Notes: a model not told the origin generated them from the letters alone. A DNA stretch of 64,000 bases from Ferruginibacter sp. (GCF_028288465.1 NZ_JAQBNR010000062.1:17762-81761); one strand, 5' to 3'. Positions 8,527 to 17,909 are shown, counted from the first letter of the stretch. Made by a program: numbers and translations.

Positions 8527-9232
8527 CGACGAACCACTGGCAAGAATGATGGTGAAAGAATACCTGCAGGCCTATCCGCACATTGAAGTAGTGCAGGAAT
8601 GCAACGATGGTTTCGAAGGCATGAAAGCCATTCAGCAACACCAGCCCGATTTAATTTTCCTGGATATACAAATGCCCAAAATAAATGGTTTTGAAATGCT
8701 GGAACTCATCGATAATCCGCCGCAGGTCATTTTTACCACAGCCTTTGAAGAGTATGCTATCAAAGCATTTGACGCCCATGCTGCCGATTATTTATTAAAG
8801 CCATTCAGCAAGGAACGCTTTGATAAAGCCATGCAAAAATTGCAGCAACCTCACACCAACGCTGCACAAGCAGTAGTTGAAACTGCACTGCAGGCCGCCA
8901 CACAAAGCAACCGCATTGTGGTAAAAGACAATGGCAAAATAAAGATCATCCCCGTAGTACAGGTGCAGTACCTCGAGGCCGCCGACGACTATGTAAAAAT
9001 CGTGACCGCCGAAGGCAGCTTTTTAAAAAAGAAAACGATGCAGCATTTTGAAGACATCCTGCCGCCACAGGAATTCATCCGCATCCACCGCAGCTACATC
9101 GTCAACGCACAACTCATCACCCGCATAGACCCCTACGAAAAAGACAGTCACCTTGCCCTGCTAACCACCGGCGCCCGACTGCCTGTAAGCAAAGCTGGTT
9201 ATGCCAAATTAAAAGAGGTGCTGGGTATTTAG
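8507..9232 (+). CDS. LytTR-family response regulator
   Basis: A 241-residue two-domain regulator. The receiver domain (1-120) has the acidic pocket Asp7/Asp8, phospho-acceptor Asp53 in LIFLDIQMPK, Thr77/Thr78 and the conserved Lys98 in YLLKPF. The LytTR DNA-binding domain (about 135-240) includes QVQYLEAADDYVKI, FIRIHRSYIVNA and LPVSKAGYAKLKE. It is the cognate partner of the overlapping histidine kinase. LytTR regulators bind paired direct repeats upstream of targets, often envelope genes. Confidence 0.92.
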   Translation: MKAIIIDDEPLARMMVKEYLQAYPHIEVVQECNDGFEGMKAIQQHQPDLIFLDIQMPKINGFEMLELIDNPPQVIFTTAFEEYAIKAFDAHAADYLLKPFSKERFDKAMQKLQQPHTNAAQAVVETALQAATQSNRIVVKDNGKIKIIPVVQVQYLEAADDYVKIVTAEGSFLKKKTMQHFEDILPPQEFIRIHRSYIVNAQLITRIDPYEKDSHLALLTTGARLPVSKAGYAKLKEVLGI

Positions 9233-9280
9233 CGTTGTAATTTTTTTATGTGACCAGCCGTATTTTTTTATAGCGGCATC

Positions 9281-9300
9281 GTTGCGTCGCACACTTTTAC
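9281..9300. repeat. Dispersed GCGTCGCAC element, copy 1
   Basis: TTGCGTCGCACACTTTTAC shares the GCGTCGCAC core and following pyrimidine/TAC context with two other intergenic sites in this window (57101-57120 and 63677-63696). It lies in the 250-bp gap between the response regulator and the next gene, which shows no other feature. Confidence 0.4.
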
Positions 9301-9482
9301 GGTATACCGTTGTGGAACTTTTATCGAAGTGGAGGCGTACCCCTGTCATCAACTCACACAGCAGACGATGTTTATTCAAAAGGCGATTGATGAATATATC
9401 TGATGTGCTGACTAATCTGTAATTAAAATTATCATTCAATTTAAACAAGGTATATTTATCAGCTTCCATACAACAACGGAAT

Positions 9483-10061
9483 ATGAAAACACTTAAATCC
9501 TTTGCTCTTTTACTAAGTTCAAATATAGCTGTTTGTCAAACAACACTACCTGTTTCAACACACAACCAAAAACCGGTTCAGTCAACTGATAGTATTTTGA
9601 GTGCATCGCAAACGGAGCTATTGGTTAACAGCTCTTATGCCAGATCATTGGATAGTTTGGCTTTGCATGTTACAGGCCAAAAAATAATGAATACGTATTC
9701 CGGCAATGCCGGCTTTATTTTAGTATTGAATAACAAATCCTGGGCAGTAGCATACAGGGTTGACAGCATGGTTGTTTCTTCTTTTGGCAAGGGCAAAATT
9801 CCCGATACAATTATGAATAAAATCAACTCAAAAAAATTGGGCAATGCGGCAGCTCCTATTGGCAATTATCAAATATCCAGCGGAGAAAAATGCGATATTA
9901 AAGCAGAACTAAAAAAGGCATATGGCAACGTAATAACGGGGCTTTCAATAGGAAAAAGTACATTCAACTTTAATTTTGAAAATGACATGGAACTGGAATT
10001 TCTGTTGGTAAAAGACAACAATAATCAACCAGCCATCAGGGTGTTTTGGGAACAATGGTGA
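9483..10061 (+). CDS. Hypothetical secreted protein
   Basis: A 192-residue protein with a likely signal peptide (MKTLKSFALLLSSNIAVCQ). The remainder is a mixed alpha/beta soluble domain with phrases such as GFILVLNNKSWAVAYRVDSM and ISSGEKCDIKAELKKAYGN. I do not recognise the family. A TATATTTA at 9450-9457 is a one-mismatch -7 box before the ATG. No operon partner is obvious: the gaps are 250 bp upstream and about 210 bp downstream. Confidence 0.65.
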   Translation: MKTLKSFALLLSSNIAVCQTTLPVSTHNQKPVQSTDSILSASQTELLVNSSYARSLDSLALHVTGQKIMNTYSGNAGFILVLNNKSWAVAYRVDSMVVSSFGKGKIPDTIMNKINSKKLGNAAAPIGNYQISSGEKCDIKAELKKAYGNVITGLSIGKSTFNFNFENDMELEFLLVKDNNNQPAIRVFWEQW

Positions 10062-10272
10062 GGCAGGATTAAAGTTGATGGAGCATGCTTGCTTACGCTG
10101 TTACCGATACAGTTTAAATATTTTCCTCGTTACGTCCCCGTTACACCATTGTGCCGGTCTGACCTTCGGTGCCCACCAGAGGTTTAGCCACTCACATCAA
10201 AAATATTTTCAGGTCTTTTGAAAATAAACGCTACGTTTATATTCAACACACAATCATTTAAACAACTAACAG

Positions 10273-10701
10273 GTGAATACAGCAATTCAAACAACACTGT
10301 TCCAAAAAATAGCAAGAATAATGTTGGGCACTTTTATGGTGCTTGCCGCCGCCGGGCATATGACATTTCAGCGGGCTGCATTCCAGGCGCAGGTTCCTGA
10401 CTGGATACCCATGAGTAAAGATTTGGTCGTGTTGCTCTCTGGTGTTGTGGAACTGCTGTTGGGCCTTGCTATGATCTTTTGGAAAAAAGAAAGAGTAAGA
10501 GTTGGTATCGCACTGGCAATATTTTATGTATTGATTTTTCCGGGTAACATTGCGCAATATGTAAACGGTGTAAATGCGTTTGGTCTTGATACCGATGCTA
10601 AAAGATTAACTAGGTTATTCTTTCAACCCATGCTGGTGCTTTGGGCACTATGGTCAACAGGTGCGTTGAAGGCACTGCTTAAAAGAAGAGCACAAAATTG
10701 A
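10273..10701 (+). CDS. DoxX-family membrane protein
   Basis: A 142-residue protein starting at GTG, with four predicted transmembrane helices, the layout of the DoxX-like family. IARIMLGTFMVLAAAGHMTF, the helix around LSGVVELLLGLAMIF and a third around IALAIFYVLIFPGN are typical. The sequence NIAQYVNGVNAFGLDTDAKR is shared by DoxX-like proteins in Bacteroidota. Their role is poorly defined; some associate with respiratory or redox-stress functions. Confidence 0.8.
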   Translation: MNTAIQTTLFQKIARIMLGTFMVLAAAGHMTFQRAAFQAQVPDWIPMSKDLVVLLSGVVELLLGLAMIFWKKERVRVGIALAIFYVLIFPGNIAQYVNGVNAFGLDTDAKRLTRLFFQPMLVLWALWSTGALKALLKRRAQN

Positions 10702-10817
10702 CGCCGGTGGTCTTTAACCTGCCCAATAAAAATGGTGCAGTGCTGCTTTGAATTTGTTCTGCTAAAAAAAATACGCCATTAAAACGAAATGGCTGTGTAT
10801 CAATAAAACGTTCCCAG

Positions 10818-11180
10818 GTGAAAAATATTTTTTTAGTTTTGGTGCTGGCGCTGATATTTCGAGCAACTGCAAAGGCCCAGACATGCGATGATTTGCCGGC
10901 TAATTTCCGTTCGTACAATGAGGCCACCCGCGCAATACAAAACACTTCCTTCGTACTCACCGATGAACTTCCCTTCGGTAAAAGCTCCTGGTTTTTGAGT
11001 GCGGCGTACTACAGTTGTGATAATTATTTTGGCTACCTGGTATACTCAACACAGGACAGAAAAGAACACATTCTTGAAGGCGTTCCCCTGAAAGTGTGGA
11101 CGGAATTTAAAACCGCCAAAGTAACCGTTACCTATTACATACAAAACGTAAAAGGGAAATACCGGATGGTGCCTGACTAA
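10818..11180 (+). CDS. Small secreted KTSC-like domain protein
   Basis: A 120-residue protein starting at GTG, with a signal peptide ending near AKAQ. The mature part has the KTSC-like pattern: SSWFLSAAYYSCDNYFGYLVY, then EGVPLKVWTEFKTA and YYIQNVKGKYRM. KTSC domains (about 60 residues) are a small beta fold named for a lysyl-tRNA-synthetase-associated module; secreted versions of this size are common in Bacteroidota and have no known function. The gene is followed at about 20 bp by a bidirectional hairpin terminator. Confidence 0.7.
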   Translation: MKNIFLVLVLALIFRATAKAQTCDDLPANFRSYNEATRAIQNTSFVLTDELPFGKSSWFLSAAYYSCDNYFGYLVYSTQDRKEHILEGVPLKVWTEFKTAKVTVTYYIQNVKGKYRMVPD

Positions 11181-11202
11181 GAACTTATCTGCATCAAATA
11201 AA

Positions 11203-11235
11203 AAAGGGTCATGCTATAATGATGCATAACCCTTT
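11203..11235. terminator. Bidirectional hairpin terminator
   Basis: AAAGGGTCATGC and GCATAACCCTTT pair around a short loop, with A-rich and T-rich flanks, between the convergent KTSC-like and metallophosphoesterase genes. Confidence 0.65.
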
Positions 11236-11256
11236 AAGGAAAACCCCGCTTTGTAT

Positions 11257-12600
11257 TTACTGAAATTTAATCGGTGTTTTATTATCCTTTACACCAAGGT
11301 CGGTCCACAAGGTTGTCGCAAGTCCGGCCAGTTGCTGGGACATGGTTGCCAGCTGGTCAATTTGTTTACGTTGATCAGGCGGCATTTTTTCATCTCCTGC
11401 AAAATGCGCTATAGTTGCGTTTCTGAACAATGGGGCGGCGAAGGAAGCCAGCGGCGCTGGCGCACCCATCAGTGTGGTCAGGTAATAATTAAAGTAGCCA
11501 TCCAGGTGTTGGGTAAGGAACATATTTGAATAGGCGGTAAAACTTAAACCACCGGGCAAACTTGCCGCTATAGATTGTACTGTTTTTGTATCTACGTCCA
11601 GCGTTTTTTCTTTCATGGTTATAATCCTGTATGGACTGGGGTTACTCACCAGCGAACCTGTTTCAATGTCAAAAAGTTCTCTTCCATTGTGTGTATAAGA
11701 GGTGATGTCATTGGCATGATAGTGCCCGGTAAAAATAATATTTAACCCTGCATCCATCAGCTTATTGGCGATGTTGATATTATCCTCCACCACATACCCG
11801 GGATCTATCTGTGTTTGCCCTGCATAATGCTCTACTAGATTATGGTGCATCATGGCAAAGATGGTAATGTGCTGTTGTTTTGCCTGTTCCAGCTGAGCCA
11901 ACGCCCATGTAAGTGTGGCTGGTTTAATCCGGCCATCTGCTATATCGCCGGATGGACCATACTCTTCATACCGGCTGGCATCAATTGCAATGATGCGTAA
12001 CCCGGCTTTTGGTTGTACCACATAACTTAATGAGTTCGCATCCCTGGAAATAGCATTGTTGTATCCAAAATTGCCATAGATGGTTTCAAAATCAGTTTTT
12101 GTCGTCATCTCAACGGGATAGGCGTTGTTACCATCATATTTCTTTGCCTTGGCATTGTTAATATCATGGTTGCCGGGCATAACGTACACCTTGGTACCAC
12201 CGCTCTGAAGCTGGTTAAAAAAAGCCGCCATCGCCTGGTGACCGATCTTTTCGCCATCCTTTGTAAGGTCGCCCGGCACAAGTAAAATATCCGGCCGTTG
12301 TGCGGTTAAATCAGCCAATACATTCCTGAAAATAGGATCGCTGAATTGCACCAGCTTGGGATCCCGCGCTACATAGTCTTGAAAAGCTGCACCCTCAGCA
12401 CCATTGTTCACCAGCAAAGAGGGGTGCATGTAATGTATATCGGAAACGACAGCAATGGTAAGGTGGGGATTGTCTTTTAGCAATCCGTCGTCCGCCTTGT
12501 TGTATTTGGAAGACAGCGTTTCCTGGCTGGTAAATTCCTTTTTGCAGGATAAGACAAACAGGCTTAATACTGCTGCAAGCATCCATAGTTTGAGTTTCAT
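11257..12600 (-). CDS. Metallophosphoesterase lipoprotein
   Basis: A 447-residue calcineurin-like phosphoesterase. The signal peptide ends in the lipobox FVLSC with Cys19, so it is lipid-anchored. Metal-ligand motifs are in order: SDIHY (Asp54, His56), VPGDLTKDG (Asp111), MPGNHD (143-146), the MMHHN histidines and FTGHYHAND. The C-terminal 120 residues (after about 330) are helical and less conserved. Family members hydrolyse phosphomonoesters or phosphodiesters; the extracytoplasmic location suggests nucleotide or phospholipid-derived substrates, which I cannot specify. Confidence 0.88.
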   Translation of the reverse strand: MKLKLWMLAAVLSLFVLSCKKEFTSQETLSSKYNKADDGLLKDNPHLTIAVVSDIHYMHPSLLVNNGAEGAAFQDYVARDPKLVQFSDPIFRNVLADLTAQRPDILLVPGDLTKDGEKIGHQAMAAFFNQLQSGGTKVYVMPGNHDINNAKAKKYDGNNAYPVEMTTKTDFETIYGNFGYNNAISRDANSLSYVVQPKAGLRIIAIDASRYEEYGPSGDIADGRIKPATLTWALAQLEQAKQQHITIFAMMHHNLVEHYAGQTQIDPGYVVEDNINIANKLMDAGLNIIFTGHYHANDITSYTHNGRELFDIETGSLVSNPSPYRIITMKEKTLDVDTKTVQSIAASLPGGLSFTAYSNMFLTQHLDGYFNYYLTTLMGAPAPLASFAAPLFRNATIAHFAGDEKMPPDQRKQIDQLATMSQQLAGLATTLWTDLGVKDNKTPIKFQ

Positions 12601-12670
12601 TTTATAGATTTTAAATGATGAAAAATAGTACCCGATATTGGGAATCGATAAGATGTATAAGACTTAAAAT

Positions 12671-12690
12671 ACAGTGTTTCCGGAAACTGT
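12671..12690. promoter_or_regulatory. Palindrome, candidate operator
   Basis: ACAGTGTTTCCGGAAACTGT contains the perfect 12-bp palindrome GTTTCCGGAAAC (12676-12687); allowing a 2-base bulge, the arms ACAG..TTTCC and GGAAACTGT pair fully. It lies about 70-90 bp upstream of the metallophosphoesterase start and could bind a dimeric regulator. Confidence 0.3.
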
Positions 12691-13182
12691 TCAATACCAA
12701 AACTAATGGCCAAAAAAGCCGTTGCCAAATTGATTTCACCGTGTATCATTGTGTGTGACCGCATGATCAACCAAATAATAACTTTGCTGACTTGTAATTG
12801 GTAAAATTTGCAAAACGATCAGCATGTTGATGTGGCATTTGCAAAAAATGCTAAAAAATTAACCCAGTGTTATACAATTCTGCAAAAGAAATTTATCAGG
12901 GCAAACCAACTTTATCCTCTTTTGCCGTGCCACATACCATTCAATTTACCTTATCATGCTGCACTATGAATTCCGTCAGATTGAATTTACCGGCAATAGT
13001 CAAACGTTAAACCAAAAATAGACATGACCTTAAGGTTTGTCAATGACAACTATTAGTGAAAAAAATGATTGTGGTCAATAAGTTTGTTTTGTCAGTGGTC
13101 TCTTGATTTTCTCACTATGCTGCATTAGCTTACACACAATTCCTGGTTCGTTTTACAGCATTTTCTATCCAAAACAATCCGC

Positions 13183-13190
13183 TATATTTG
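13183..13190 (+). promoter_or_regulatory. Bacteroidota -7 box before the AraC gene
   Basis: TATATTTG matches TAnnTTTG exactly, 22 bp before the ATG at 13213. Confidence 0.5.
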
Positions 13191-13212
13191 GGTAGGCTGC
13201 AAATCCCTTATT

Positions 13213-14022
13213 ATGCAAATTTCACCTGCCAACAAATTATCCGGTTTAATAAAACATTATCTTTTTTTAGAAAGCAATCAGTCGCAGATACGAAAGCTGC
13301 GCTTGTTTTCTGATGGTAATCCGGCAATGGTACTTTCGCTTAGAAACAGCCTGATAGATTTCAGCAACGGCAAAGGGCTGCCGCAATATTTACCTGCTTC
13401 ATTTTTATACGGCCAGTTAACTAATTTCAGAGACATTTTTATGTTTAACGAAACAGCCCTGATCATTGTAGTTTTTCAACCAACCGGCTTATATCAGTTG
13501 CTTGGAATGCATATTGCCCAAATGCAGGATGCCATTGTACAAACAGAAGACCTGCTCGGTAAGAAAGCAATCGGCCTGCAGGAAAAATTAGCAGATAATT
13601 TTTCTCCGGGCAAGGCGGTTCAGCTGTTGGATAGCTTTTTCATGGACATTCTTGTAAGAAAATCATTTATTGACATTACAATGGTGAACGCGGCCGTTAA
13701 TTGTATTGTATCAAACAAGGGTATTGTTCCAATGCGCCAGTTGGTAAAATTAACCGGCTATACAGAACGGCACATCGAAAGAAAATTTATTGAATCAGTC
13801 GGTATTGCTCCCAAAAAATTCGCCGGCATTGTAAAACTTCATTCCTTTTTAAAACAATTAAAAGAGGGCGAAAATCTTACTGCCGTTGCGTATGCCGCAG
13901 GTTATGCTGATCAGTCACATCTTATCAAAACTTTCAAAAAACACACTGGTATTACCCCGAAACTATACCTGGTAAAAGCGCAAAAACTAGCTTCCAATTT
14001 TGTGGAATTTGCCGAAATGTAA
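13213..14022 (+). CDS. AraC-family transcriptional regulator
   Basis: A 269-residue regulator with the same layout as the one at 955: an N-terminal DUF6597-like domain (QISPANKLSGLIKHYLFLE..., FQPTGLYQLLGM) and a C-terminal AraC domain (about 165-262). The DNA-binding part shows QLVKLTGYTERHIERKFIES and AVAYAAGYADQSHLIKTFKK followed by HTGITPKLYL. A nitrilase-family gene follows 78 bp downstream with its own -7 box, so the regulator may control it or itself (inference). Confidence 0.88.
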   Translation: MQISPANKLSGLIKHYLFLESNQSQIRKLRLFSDGNPAMVLSLRNSLIDFSNGKGLPQYLPASFLYGQLTNFRDIFMFNETALIIVVFQPTGLYQLLGMHIAQMQDAIVQTEDLLGKKAIGLQEKLADNFSPGKAVQLLDSFFMDILVRKSFIDITMVNAAVNCIVSNKGIVPMRQLVKLTGYTERHIERKFIESVGIAPKKFAGIVKLHSFLKQLKEGENLTAVAYAAGYADQSHLIKTFKKHTGITPKLYLVKAQKLASNFVEFAEM

Positions 14023-14070
14023 TTAAAGTGCCATGTCGGAATTGTACAATTTTGTTAATGCCCTGCCGTG

Positions 14071-14078
14071 TAATTTTG
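14071..14078 (+). promoter_or_regulatory. Bacteroidota promoter before the nitrilase-family gene
   Basis: TAATTTTG matches TAnnTTTG, 22 bp before the ATG. A TTTG at 14051-14054 gives a plausible -33 element with a 16-bp spacer, near the usual spacing. Confidence 0.5.
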
Positions 14079-14100
14079 GGCATTAATTAAACTCATCATC

Positions 14101-15057
14101 ATGAATAATCTCAGAATAGCTACCGCACAGTTTGAAAACAAAAGCGGTGATAAAAATTACAACCTGTCTGTTATCGATTCCCTTTCACAACAGGCAGCTG
14201 CCGGCGGGACGGATGTTATTGCCTTTCATGAATGCTCTGTCACAGGCTATAGTTTTGCCCGTCATCTTTCAAAAGAACAAATGCTGGATCTGGCGGAGTT
14301 TATTCCTGGTGGTGAAAGTATTGCTGCGCTCACTGCGATAGCAACAAAACATGGTATTGTTATTTTAGCGGGGCTGTTTGAAAAAGATGAACAGGATAAT
14401 TTATACAAGGCCTATGTATGCGTAAATGAAAACGGGCTGGCAGCCAAATACAGAAAATTACATCCGTTTATCAATCCCCATTTAACACCGGGCGATGCGT
14501 ATTGCATTTTTCAAATCAAAGGTTGGCAATGCGGTATTTTGATTTGCTATGATAACAATATTATAGAAAATGTAAGGGCTACCAAACTGCTGGGGGCCGA
14601 CATTATCTTTATGCCGCATGTAACCATGTGTACGCCCTCCACCAGGCCGGGCGCAGGTTTTGTTGATCCGGCATTATGGCTCAACCGCGAAAACGACCCT
14701 ACTTCTCTGAGGCTCGAATTCGATGGCATGAAAGGTCGTGACTGGCTGATGAAGTGGCTGCCTTCAAGAGCGTACGACAATGCGGTGTACGTTGTATTTA
14801 GCAACCCGATTGGCATGGATGACGATCAATTAAAAAATGGATGTTCTATGATCATTGATCCTTTTGGTGATGTGCTTGCTGAATGCCGTTTATTGGATGA
14901 TTGTTTTGTAACTGCTACCTTAACTCCGCAGAAATTAACGGAAGCAGGCGGCTATCGGTATATAAAAGCAAGACGACCCGATTTGTACCGTGATATCATT
15001 GGCATGGAACATCAGCCGGAACAAAAAGTTGTTTGGCTGAACGGAGATAAAAAATAG
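14101..15057 (+). CDS. Carbon-nitrogen hydrolase (nitrilase superfamily)
   Basis: A 318-residue enzyme with the complete Glu-Lys-Cys catalytic triad of the family: Glu44 in FHECSVTGY, Lys119 in YRKLHPF and Cys149 in GILICYD. Members hydrolyse nitriles, amides or carbamoyl groups in the cytoplasm. The sequence around the second half (RPGAGFVDPALW, MKGRDWLMKWLPSRAYDN) is typical of a subgroup of predicted amidohydrolases; the substrate is not evident. No signal peptide. It converges on the LmbE/PIG-L gene, the stops being only 20 bp apart. Confidence 0.88.
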   Translation: MNNLRIATAQFENKSGDKNYNLSVIDSLSQQAAAGGTDVIAFHECSVTGYSFARHLSKEQMLDLAEFIPGGESIAALTAIATKHGIVILAGLFEKDEQDNLYKAYVCVNENGLAAKYRKLHPFINPHLTPGDAYCIFQIKGWQCGILICYDNNIIENVRATKLLGADIIFMPHVTMCTPSTRPGAGFVDPALWLNRENDPTSLRLEFDGMKGRDWLMKWLPSRAYDNAVYVVFSNPIGMDDDQLKNGCSMIIDPFGDVLAECRLLDDCFVTATLTPQKLTEAGGYRYIKARRPDLYRDIIGMEHQPEQKVVWLNGDKK

Positions 15058-15077
15058 AGGATGGCCACGCCCAGCAC

Positions 15078-17810
15078 TTATTTCTTTCCGAAGCTGATTA
15101 AATTGGCCATAATGCGGTAGGCACCCGTTACGCCATTTGGCAACTGCCGGTGAAATGAATAAGCGCAATAAGTATAGTACCCCTTTCCAAATTTAGCCAT
15201 CAGCCATCCGCCGCTCTGTGGTGCCTGGTCTTTATCATGCGTGGCAACAATGGGCGTATACGCAGCGTCCCAGGTTGAAAAGAATTTTGAACCCCTTTGT
15301 TCTTCCCAATGCTCAAAATCTTTCACCGTTATCTTGTTTGGATAATTTAACACCCGGTGATGTTCATCCAACAATTGAATGGGCGAATCTTCTTCAGAAA
15401 CTTCTTCGGAATTATCTGGTAATACAGCAGGATATGGAGCCATTTTTTGTGGTACAAATTCCGGCGTTTGAAACAACACGATTAAGTGGCCCCCATTTTT
15501 TGCATAATCCAGCAGGCGTTGGTTGTAAGTGTTTAAATCGGAGCGAACGGCGTAGGCTCTTGTGCCAATCATAATTACGTCATACTTGCTTAAAACAGCG
15601 GATGAAAGATCACTGGGGTTGAGTAACTGTACCGTAGCGCCCAGCTGTTCAAGGCAGCGTGGCACTTCATCACCAACGCCCATTACATACCCGATCCGTA
15701 TGCCCGGCGTGATTGTGACGTTCATTCCTTTTATGTTGGCGATAGCAGGATGATACAATACAGCCTGGTCCATATCCCGATGGTTAATTAGCTCATAGCC
15801 CTCCGTATAGTCTTTACCGTTCGCCAATGCGGTCGCCTGTATAGCGTAATTTTTTTGCTCAATGCCCTGCATTAAAATTTTTATGGTAAAGTTGTTTTTT
15901 TCTCCAGCCCTGCTAAAGGAAAAAGCTTTTTGTTGCGGAACCGTTTTCCAGCCGGTGGGTACTTTCAACGCCAGGCTTCCGCTGATAATGCTGTCATAAT
16001 TATTGACCAGTTCTATAGTCACATCGATACTCTTCACTTTTTTATTCAGCGGAATAATACCGTGCCGGGATTGGATATTTACGGCGATTGCCGGCGCTAT
16101 TTTTAGCGTGTAATCGTTATAACCGTAAGGCAGATTGGCCTGCCTTACCTGAACCGGCATTTGTAGTTCGATTGCTTCCCCGTTAATGGTATAAGTGGCG
16201 GACACATTCATTGCCGGAGCACCCCATGGTAAATATTCGTATGCTGGGTTTTTTAAAAAGTATTGATTCTGCTGCAACGAATCCAGGTAAAAATAAGGTT
16301 GCGAATAAGGTGCATTTTCAGAAAGGGTCACCTCACACGACTGCGTTATTTTTTCATTCGGCCGCAACTGGTTAAACACGGCTTCATTACCAATCAACCT
16401 TGTTCCGGCCGGACCGGTAATCCGGATTAGTTTGGGCGAAATTGAAACCGTACTGTTGTTTACCAGCTCCACTTGTACCTTAAAAGTTTTGCCAGCAACG
16501 GCAACCCCCATCGTTGGGAGCGGTTCCCAGAAGTTCCGGGTATTGCTTGTATTTTCCGGCACGGCAATGCCTTGCAAATGAATGCCCAGGGCCGTGTTGA
16601 TAGCATCCGTGAACTGGCGTTCTTTGATGCGTAATAAAAAAAGCGCTTCAGACGGATAGGTAAGTAAACGAATGGCAGCACGTGTTTTCGATAAGCCATC
16701 GGTAAGCTGCGAAACTACAGCTACAGGTGTATCAACACGAAGTGCGGCAATTGCTTGAGTTATGTCTGTGGCGATGTCCGTGAGTAAAGGCATTATTCCT
16801 GCGGGTGCCGTTTCACCACTCATGGTAAAGATGCCGGTGATAGTCGTGTCTATTCCGTCAAAAAAACTATTTTCTTTTTCATTGCTTTTTAAATTGCTGT
16901 GAAGACGTTCGTAATATTGAACAGCAGGGCCGCTGACTTCATTGATTTGCCCGGCAAATTGTGAGCGGTGAAAGCTATATCCCAGCGCAGCAAAATTTTT
17001 GTAGGACTTGCCAAGCCATGGACTGTACTCCCCGGTATTCAATCCGATATTCCAATGCTCATTTTCTTGCACGCCGCCTCGGTAAAATTTAAGCGCCTTC
17101 CACGGCCGTAATCCTTCACCACTAATTTGCTCGGGGAATGCCAACGGATCGCCGGCCAGCAAAAAAGCCTGCTGACTTATTTCGCCTGCTGCCTGGTGGT
17201 TTCCATGCCCGTCTCTTTCCGAACCATGAAACCGGGACACGATCACCAACGGCCTGTTGATACGGATAACCTTTACCATCTCCCGCATTACATTTTCTTT
17301 ACCCCATTTATCATACGCCTCTTCTACCCTTTTTGAAAATCCATAATCAACCAGTTTGGTAAAATACAAATCATCCAAACCATAATAACTGGCCGCCAAT
17401 AAAAACTCTTCTGTTCTTAATAATCCTAATGCTTCAAATGCTTCTACGCCCACCACATTGCCACCACTCTCGCCCCGGTTTAACGACAGTAAAGCAGTCC
17501 GGGCGCCGGTGCCGCGGCCAAGATAAGTTACCAGGTCTGCAGCTTCATCGTCGGGGTGCGCCTGGGTATGCAACACACTGGCAGTAGTTGTAAGTTTCAG
17601 CAATTTTTGATATAGCCCTGTTACACCATGATCCTGCGGCAAGTCACGTGCCGCCTGTTTCTCGCCGGTGAGGGTTAAAACTTTGTACAAGCGATCCGTG
17701 CTGATTTGCGCCGATACATTGGTGCTATCAATAGCGATAAAACATATAATAAAACCGCAGCAGTTAACTACTTCTAAAAAGAAAGAATGCAGGAACAACA
17801 TACATTTCAT
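15078..17810 (-). CDS. Large PIG-L/LmbE-family deacetylase with C-terminal GATase1-like domain
   Basis: A 910-residue secreted protein. After an N-terminal hydrophobic signal (about 1-34), residues about 75-310 carry the LmbE/PIG-L zinc deacetylase domain, with the ligand motif AHPDDE at 84-89 and a later HGSERDGHGNHQAAG. Residues about 420-690 look like beta-sandwich modules of the NEW3/alpha-galactosidase-associated type (VNNSTVSISPK..., VELVNNYDSIISGSL). The last roughly 200 residues have a class I glutamine-amidotransferase-like fold (YDVIMIGTRAYAV, GGHLIVLFQTPEF). Single-domain PIG-L enzymes are about 220-280 residues, so this is the long secreted Bacteroidota form, probably acting on N-acetylated glycans outside the cytoplasm. 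Confidence 0.85.
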   Translation of the reverse strand: MKCMLFLHSFFLEVVNCCGFIICFIAIDSTNVSAQISTDRLYKVLTLTGEKQAARDLPQDHGVTGLYQKLLKLTTTASVLHTQAHPDDEAADLVTYLGRGTGARTALLSLNRGESGGNVVGVEAFEALGLLRTEEFLLAASYYGLDDLYFTKLVDYGFSKRVEEAYDKWGKENVMREMVKVIRINRPLVIVSRFHGSERDGHGNHQAAGEISQQAFLLAGDPLAFPEQISGEGLRPWKALKFYRGGVQENEHWNIGLNTGEYSPWLGKSYKNFAALGYSFHRSQFAGQINEVSGPAVQYYERLHSNLKSNEKENSFFDGIDTTITGIFTMSGETAPAGIMPLLTDIATDITQAIAALRVDTPVAVVSQLTDGLSKTRAAIRLLTYPSEALFLLRIKERQFTDAINTALGIHLQGIAVPENTSNTRNFWEPLPTMGVAVAGKTFKVQVELVNNSTVSISPKLIRITGPAGTRLIGNEAVFNQLRPNEKITQSCEVTLSENAPYSQPYFYLDSLQQNQYFLKNPAYEYLPWGAPAMNVSATYTINGEAIELQMPVQVRQANLPYGYNDYTLKIAPAIAVNIQSRHGIIPLNKKVKSIDVTIELVNNYDSIISGSLALKVPTGWKTVPQQKAFSFSRAGEKNNFTIKILMQGIEQKNYAIQATALANGKDYTEGYELINHRDMDQAVLYHPAIANIKGMNVTITPGIRIGYVMGVGDEVPRCLEQLGATVQLLNPSDLSSAVLSKYDVIMIGTRAYAVRSDLNTYNQRLLDYAKNGGHLIVLFQTPEFVPQKMAPYPAVLPDNSEEVSEEDSPIQLLDEHHRVLNYPNKITVKDFEHWEEQRGSKFFSTWDAAYTPIVATHDKDQAPQSGGWLMAKFGKGYYTYCAYSFHRQLPNGVTGAYRIMANLISFGKK

Positions 17811-17909
17811 GTGGCTGATAATTTATAGTACTGAAATTACTGTAATTGAATGGAATTAATCTGCCAACAATTTCAGCAAATCTCTGCCTGTAATAAATTC
17901 ATCATTCAT

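Larger units (their letters stand above)
12601..13212. other. 612-bp intergenic region between divergent genes
   Basis: No convincing gene. It holds the promoter regions of the divergent metallophosphoesterase and AraC genes. Two sites stand out: an imperfect palindrome at 12671-12690 and an exact TAnnTTTG box at 13183-13190. Very short open frames are present but have no recognisable content. Confidence 0.6.

Noticed and set aside
9209..9469. 86-codon minus-strand frame after the response regulator
   Set aside because: Overlaps the 3' end of the response regulator and the GCGTCGCAC element; sequence not protein-like.
10218..10400. 60-codon frame before DoxX
   Set aside because: Overlaps the DoxX start in another frame; DoxX has four clear helices.
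12712..12815. Short frame starting MAKKAVAKLISP in the 612-bp gap
   Set aside because: About 30 codons, no conserved pattern, no promoter; too little to call a gene.
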